From Saururus chinensis (taxonomy: Eukaryota; Streptophyta; Magnoliopsida; Piperales; Saururaceae), in the NCBI GenBank assembly GCA_035235625.1, contig CP141147.1, positions 29,804,756-29,868,755 on the forward strand: DNA of 64,000 nucleotides. Reading direction: 5' to 3'. Under the pieces are notes generated by a model. The model saw only the letters and a program-made list of their open reading frames with translations, did no database searches and was not told the origin of the DNA. Of this stretch, positions 58,701 to 64,000 are shown piece after piece (positions within the stretch are counted from its first letter, which is position 1; every line of letters begins with the position of its first letter). A program made the position numbers and the translations under genes.

Positions 58701-59861
58701 ATTAAGAAAGTCAGAAATGATTACTCCCCTGAGGTTTCTGGAAATAGAAGCATTCAGAGTTGATCCTTCCTTGAGGGCATCCTCCCCTTTAGGTCTGGAG
58801 ATGGTAGGTAGAACCTTCTCTTGCTCTGGAACATTTCTTTCTTTCCCACCTGAAGGCGGCAAACAAAACTTCCCCTTACCTCAGGGTATTTTTCTCATTG
58901 TGTCCGAAGGCGAAGGTTAGATTCTCCCCTTTCCTAAGGCTTCTCTCTTTCTCTCTCTACACACCTGTAGGCAGTTGACATAACCTTCCCTTACATGGGG
59001 CTTCTCTCTTTCTCTCCCTGCACTCCCGTAGATGGCGGATGGAACCTACCCTTATCCCTAGATGCTCCTCTCTTTACGGCCCAATGATGGACCCCCTTTG
59101 CGCCTAAAGGCAACACATGACAAAATGTCCCCTCTTCCCGGGGGTGTTTCTCTCTTTGTATGCTTGAAGGCGGCAGACAAAACATCTCATTACTCGGGGA
59201 CATTTCTCTCTCTCTATGGCCTATTATTGGAGGATGGAGCCTCCCCTTACCCAGACCACTTCTCTTGTTGTGGCCCAACGACAAAGGATGGAGCATTCTC
59301 TTACTTCCAGCTGCTTCTCTCTCGTTGGGGCTCGAGGGTATGAGACAAGACATCCTCTTGACCTAGGTCATTTCCCCCCTCTAGAGTCACCAAATTAAAG
59401 AATGGACTCTTCTATTGCGTAACCCTTGAATTAGCTAAGAACACCTCTTAAACTAGCGAAATCAGACTTAGAATGGGCAGAAAAACTCTCCCAAAAATCA
59501 CACGGCTCATCCTATTTACATGGGAGAGCCGTGGGAGGACACACACGCATGCGTGCATGCAGGATACACGTCGCACATGCATGGTGGGATCAGCCATGTG
59601 CGCAACTACACTAGGCATTGAGTAGAAGCTGGCCCACGAAAGTGGGCCCCACGTAGGACCCTCCCATGTGGCATTCTTCACGAGGTCATAACTTTTGCTC
59701 ATGACCTCCATTTCTCGCGTTCTTCGATTTGTTACGCTTGTTACTTTGAGCTCTACATATGTATGAGGATTTCATCCTCAAAACCCTTTAAATCTTATCT
59801 AAAAATCTATAATTAATACTAACCTCTCGGGTTAAGCACAAACAAAAAAATGGGGTGTTAC
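58700..59861 (-). mobile_element. Minus-strand LTR starting TGTAACACCCC
   Basis: Read on the minus strand, an LTR-type start TGTAACACCCCATTTTTTTG begins at 59861 and is followed by a GTGGGGCCCACTTTCGTGGG phrase near 59635-59655, as in other long LTRs of this window. It contains the minisatellite at 58780-59385. The 3' end was not located. It abuts the plus-strand LTR at 59866, whose first part is missing, so it probably truncated that LTR. Confidence 0.5.
58780..59385. repeat. Degenerate minisatellite, about 60-bp unit, about 10 copies
   Basis: Units follow the pattern GGCGGCAGACAAAACATCTC.TTACTCGGGG.CATTTCTCTCT followed by a variable CTATGGCC/GTATGCTTGAA segment. Copies start near 58795, 58855, 58908, 58970, 59032, 59110, 59168, 59229 and 59283. 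Divergence between copies is high, so the array is old. Open frames across it on both strands are artefacts. Confidence 0.7.
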
Positions 59862-59865
59862 ATCT

Positions 59866-61097
59866 GGATCGAGGACATGCCTTTCTCTGATATTTACCCA
59901 TTTCCACACCATCTTTTCTTGATTTCTAAGCCTTTTTAAACCCAATTTAGCCTATCCAAATTGTCTTCCTTGCTAATTCGGGCAATAGCTATGTAATGGT
60001 GGGGTCAATTTTATGAGTTAATTACTTCAGAAAGGAGAAAATCTTGTGAAGAGGAGAAACTCTAGAGGGAACATCTTAGGAAAATGATAGGCTCCACTCA
60101 CCTCAACTCAGGACGAGGAGAGGCTTTGCCCACCACGATCAGGACTCCAAGAGAGGAGGGTAGGGAGTTTTAAATTCTAAATCAATAATCACAACTTTAT
60201 TTTCGAAAATCAATGTCATTAGAGGGTCATAATAGTATCTCTTATTACTTTGTACTAAGATGTCAAATTCTATTTTAAAAAAATCTTATATCCGTTTAAT
60301 GAAAGTTTCTAATGTTTTGGGTCTTTGGACACTCTAGGTAAATATTTAGTATGAAGCCCCAAAACAATCAATTATGGATATATTTATGTGTTTTGGGTCT
60401 TCGGACTCTCTACGTAGTTACATAGTTTGAAGCCCAAAAATTATAACTTCTAGATACTTGTCACACTTGGCTCTGGCATGTACATAATTGGGATATCATG
60501 AGAAAATCTTGTTCTTTTTGTTTTCCGTTGCCCCATGAGCATGAGTGTAAGTTATTTGGTATTATAACATTATGTGAGCGAATGATTTATCGGATTTTGT
60601 TATTGATTTCTCTAAAGGTAAATGAACAATTTATTCGATTTATCTCATTTTGTGAATGAATAATTTATCCAATTCTGTGAATGATTCATTAGATTTCATG
60701 AATGAATGATTTGTCTGTAGTTATTTTTCTATGTTAACTTTGATATTTGGGGATAAGTTTAGCTTAAAATACTTAAGTATTGTATGTATGATGCTATGTT
60801 TACTAAATGACCTTAGTTCTTAGGCAGAACTCATTAGATCTTATCTTATCAGAATAACATTGAAGATGTTTTTAAATAAGTACGTAGGCAATTAGTATCA
60901 AGGTGATGTTGACCTAATCCAAAAAATAGTAATAACTAATATTTTATTATTTTGGAAATTGGTGGAAGAAGATTGTTATAGCTCTTACACAATGATGAGA
61001 ATCTTGGTTTTCAAAAAGAGAAATTTTATTACGATATTTTGACCCCGGCTCAGGTTCACCCTTGCATTTGAGGTGCTTGCGGACTCAGGGTGTTACA
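59866..61097 (+). mobile_element. 5' LTR (left-truncated) of a nearly coreless LTR element
   Basis: Aligns along its length with 61750-63079. Identical stretches include GAAACTCTAGAGGGAACATCTTAGGAAAA and CTCCACTCACCTCAACT. It ends CTCAGGGTGTTACA at 61097, directly followed by a primer-site-like sequence. The first roughly 540 bp of the LTR (61204-61745 in the partner) are missing, replaced by the minus-strand LTR. Confidence 0.75.
60550..60720. repeat. GAATGATTTATC-type short repeats in the 5' LTR
   Basis: Imperfect 20-25-bp units TGTGAATGAATGATTTATC..ATT repeat five or more times. The same array occurs at 62470-62600 in the 3' LTR. Confidence 0.65.
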
Positions 61098-61203
61098 AAT
61101 GATAGCAGAGGAAGGATTTGTTTGTGAGAGTATTACTATATGGTTATCAAAAAGTTGGCTTTGGGCGAATTGTAGGGAGATAATTCCTTTTAAGGGGGGA
61201 AAG
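61098..61203 (+). mobile_element. 106-bp internal region: PBS and PPT only
   Basis: TGATAGCAGAGG at 61100-61111 matches the initiator-tRNA site TGGTATCAGAGC at 9 of 12 positions and starts two bases after the LTR end. AAGGGGGGAAAG at 61192-61203 is a polypurine tract immediately before the 3' LTR. About 80 bp without coding content lie between them. Confidence 0.75.
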
Positions 61204-63079
61204 TGTAATTCCTGTTCTCTGATAACATTAAACATGATGGACTAGATATAATTTTTGAATTTTAGAGGGAGATTACTTGGAATGGAGGGGTGAAACTCAA
61301 TTATGTGGATATAGATCAAAGAAATGAGTGTAATGAGTCAAAGAACATGAGAAATGGAGGTTGAGTGAAAGTTACAACCTCGAGAAGTGTGTCATATAGG
61401 AAGGTCCCACTTAAAAAGTGCAAAATAACCTACCCATGTGGGGTTTAGTTTCATATAGCTCGTCGATATTAGTCCAATGGTACCAGGAACGTGAGAATTT
61501 GAGTTCAGGGTAGAGAGTTATACGGTGGTTTGAAACTAGAAAATTGAGTTGGGATTTAAAAGAATAATAAAATAAAGTTTGCATCAACATTGAGTCTAGC
61601 TTGCCAGTTGTAGACAAATGGTAATGCCATGGATGGTGGCTCAGTAGTACCGTGGCAGGGGCGCACCATGCCAAGCTTTGTCATGCTGTGCGGTGTGCTA
61701 CGTGGCATGTGTAGGCGTAACAACACACCTATTTAAAGGGAATGGGGGTAGAGACCGAGGACACACCTTTCCCAATATTTACCCATCTCTGAACTATCTT
61801 TTCTTCTTTTGTAAGTCTTTTTAAACCAATTTAGATTTTTAAAAGTGCTTTTCTAGCTAATTCGAGAGTGCAATACACAATAATGGGGTTATTTTTACAA
61901 GTTAGCCACTCTAGAGAAGAAAAAATTTTGAGAAGTGGAGAAACTCTAGAGGGAACATCTTAGGAAAAGAAGAGGCTCCACTCACCTCAACTTAGGATGA
62001 CGAGAGGCTATGCCTGCCACGATCAGGACCCCAAGAGAGGAAGGTAAGGAGTTTTAATTTCTAAATTAATGATAAGATTACATAATTTCAAAGGATTCTT
62101 CTAGGGTTATGACCACAACTTTGTTTCTAAAAAGTAATGTAATTAGGGGTTCATAATGACTTCTTTTATTACTTTGTACTAAGATATTGAATTCTATTTT
62201 GAAAAGATCTTCTATCTGTTGAATAAATTTTTTGATGTTTTAGTTATTTGGACTCTATGGGTAGTTATTTAGTATATAGCCCCCAAACTATCAATTTCGG
62301 ACAACTTCATGTGTTTTTGGCCTTCCGACTCTTTGGGTAGTTATATGGTTTGAAGACAAAAAATTATCAATTCTGGATACCTATCATATTTGGTTTTAAT
62401 ACTCATATAAATTGGAATATCACGAAAAAATCTCTTTCCTTTTGTTTTCCATTGCCCCAAAGTGTGGGTGACGATTTATCAGATTATGAGAATGATTTGT
62501 CATATTTTGTGAATAACTGATTTATCTACTTTTGTGAATGAATGATTTATCTAATTCTATGAATGATTCATCGGATTTTGTGAATGAATGATTTGTCAAA
62601 TTTGTGGACAATTATTTTTCTATCTCGGCTTTGATACTCCCTCCATCTCACATTAATAGCTCCATTTGTTTTTTGAAAATGAACTAAAATTAGTTCATTT
62701 TCAAAAAATAAATGGAGCTATTAATGTGGGACAAAGAGAGTATTTGAGTATATAGTTAGCTGAAAATAAATAATCATTGCATGTAGGATGTTATATGCTT
62801 GTTTTATGAAGAACTATGTTTGAATATGATCTTATTTGAATATCATTAGAGATATTATCCAATAAGTACATTGGCAACCAATATTATGGTGATGTTGGAC
62901 CAATTTGAAAAATAGGAATATTTAATCTTTTTATTCTTTTGGAAATTGGTGCCAAAATATTGTTATAGCTCTTGCACACATATGAGTATCCTGATTTTTA
63001 AAAAGAATTTTTATTACTGTATTTTGATCCCAGGTTTGGTTTCACCATTCCATTTGAGGTGTGGACTTGGGGCGTTACT
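61204..63079 (+). mobile_element. 3' LTR (complete, 1876 bp) of the same element
   Basis: Starts TGTAATTCCTGTTCTC and ends GGACTTGGGGCGTTACT. Contains a Stowaway-like MITE (62637-62740) that is absent from the 5' LTR. After 63079 the sequence turns into an L1 endonuclease fossil. Confidence 0.75.
62637..62740. mobile_element. Stowaway-like MITE, 104 bp, inserted in the 3' LTR
   Basis: The left arm CTCCCTCCATCTCACATTAA continues with TAGCTCCATTT. It is mirrored by the right arm ending in AATGGAGCTATTAATGTGGG plus ACAAAGAGAG. The middle TGAACTAAAATTAGTTCA is palindromic. TA flanks both ends. The unoccupied target is preserved in the 5' LTR near 60740 (TTTGATATTTGGG). Confidence 0.9.
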
Positions 63080-63084
63080 GGGTT

Positions 63085-63520
63085 ACCTTAGATGTCTTTA
63101 TGTCAAATAGAAGTCAAGATTATTAAAATCATGAGACTGCAGCTTGCAAGAGAAGAACATGAATGGCCTCTTACCTGCTATAGAAGGAAAACAAATATCA
63201 AAATGAAGGGGGTAGTGATAAAAAACATCAAGAAGAGAGCTATAATCGAAGCATAGGGATGGAAAGTAATCCATTTAGAATTGTAGAATACCCTATTAAT
63301 ATTTGAGACAATTCTTCTTTGACCTATATTTTTGTTGGACCAAGTTTAGGATAAATTTGATGAAAGATCAATAAGACTTGCACCATGGAGATTTTTGTTA
63401 GCTTCAAAAGATATGAAATGAGAGCAGAGTTTTTCCCCTAACTTATTAGCATCTTCGAAAATAGAGTTAAAGTCTCCTAAAAGAACTACCCAGAGACAAC
63501 AATATACTGAGAACTAACAA
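63085..63520 (-). pseudogene. L1-type LINE endonuclease fragment
   Basis: On the minus strand, a plant L1 endonuclease C-terminal half can be read: LWVVLLGDFNSIFED near 63500-63450, then FISFEANKNLHGASLIDLSS, TWSNKNIGQRRI, NRVFYNSKWITFHPYA, and after frame changes GKRPFMFFSCKLQSHDFNNL near 63180-63120. The GDFN motif with catalytic Asp and Asn, the W(S/T)N and the R-x-x-x-x-I-x-R-x pattern are characteristic. Stops and frameshifts show it is dead. Its 3' continuation is cut by the 3' LTR end at 63079. Confidence 0.75.
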
Positions 63521-63524
63521 TAAT

Positions 63525-64000
63525 CCATTTCTAGGGGTTACACATGTCATAAAGAAAGTTACTAGCATTAGAAAAAAGGTGCATTCAAAGGTGAAATTGT
63601 TACACTTGAGGATTTTTAATACTTATTTATTATAATGAAAATAAGAGGAAAAATATTTTCTTTTTCAAAACTCCTTTTTGTCAATCATTCAATAAAATTA
63701 TCCTTGAAGAGACTTGATCATTCATTTTTTAACAAAAGAATATTCAAACCATCATATCCATAAATAGAATAAAGTAAAATCACACAAGGTCCTGCCCGAG
63801 TATAGACCAAGATCCATTACACGTACAAGTATAAGTAATTGGCACTCACGTGCTGATACTCAAATTGCACACCACACTAAAAGTTTTATTATTAAAGATA
63901 AGAAATCCTACATTTTTTTTAGAGCTTGACATTCTTCACTTACTCAACGATCCCAACCCGACTACTCTTCCGGTGAATCTACATCATGAAGATGTTGAGT
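63525..64000. other. Unassigned sequence to the right window edge
   Basis: Low-complexity AT-rich DNA to 63780, then 63780-63960 (GGCACTCACGTGCTGATACTC and AAAGATAAGAAATCCTACA segments), which looks repetitive but could not be assigned. Confidence 0.3.

Noticed and set aside
58991..59398. Several overlapping open frames on both strands
   Set aside because: All lie inside the degenerate minisatellite and lack any domain.
1..64000. CRISPR arrays, operons, bacterial promoters or origins
   Set aside because: Plant nuclear sequence; repeats present are transposon-derived or tandem arrays without spacer logic.

Overview
This is nuclear DNA of a flowering plant. The evidence is spliced exons with canonical GT/AG borders, a plant-specific B3 transcription factor of the NGATHA type, and a dense load of plant transposons: Ty3/Gypsy and Copia LTR elements, L1-type LINE fragments, Stowaway MITEs, hAT-like elements and a TRIM. 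No bacterial, organellar or viral gene organisation was seen. The species cannot be placed from the sequence. The window is AT-rich and gene-poor. Two genes look intact and well supported, one small gene is plausible, and almost everything else is mobile DNA of different ages or unassigned intergenic sequence.

Layout. 1-9.4 kb: a 3.5-kb solo LTR (351-3825) with a perfect 5-bp target duplication, then older Gypsy LTR pieces and a Copia (Sirevirus-like) 3' LTR. 9.9-10.5 kb: a decayed RNase H tail. 12.5-12.8 kb: a TRIM-like element. 15.08-16.56 kb (+): a single-exon NGATHA-like B3 repressor gene with a TATA box, a CT-rich leader and upstream ORFs. 16.6-29 kb: intergenic, with MITEs, an L1 reverse-transcriptase fossil, an LTR end and small tandem duplications. 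29.19-39.38 kb (-): a five-exon gene of unknown function (989 aa) whose 6.5-kb first intron holds a broken Copia element, an hAT-like element and a Stowaway MITE. 40-48 kb: repeats, including a 1.9-kb foldback element with pyrimidine/purine arms that was itself hit by an hAT element. 48.4-48.8 kb (-): a candidate small intronless gene (112 aa). 49-57.2 kb: long-LTR sequence related to the first solo LTR, interrupted by a 2.6-kb TIR element (53.4-56.0 kb) carrying a broken fragment of a COP1-interacting-protein-7-like gene. 57.2-64 kb: a minus-strand LTR with a degenerate minisatellite, then a plus-strand LTR element reduced to LTR-PBS-PPT-LTR with about 106 bp inside, abutting an L1 endonuclease fossil.

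The two main genes are about 12.6 kb apart, face each other, and show no sign of working together. The most interesting observations are the gene-capturing TIR element, the almost coreless LTR element with a dated MITE insertion in only one LTR, and the nested foldback/hAT structure. No wholly new biological system could be shown from the sequence alone.
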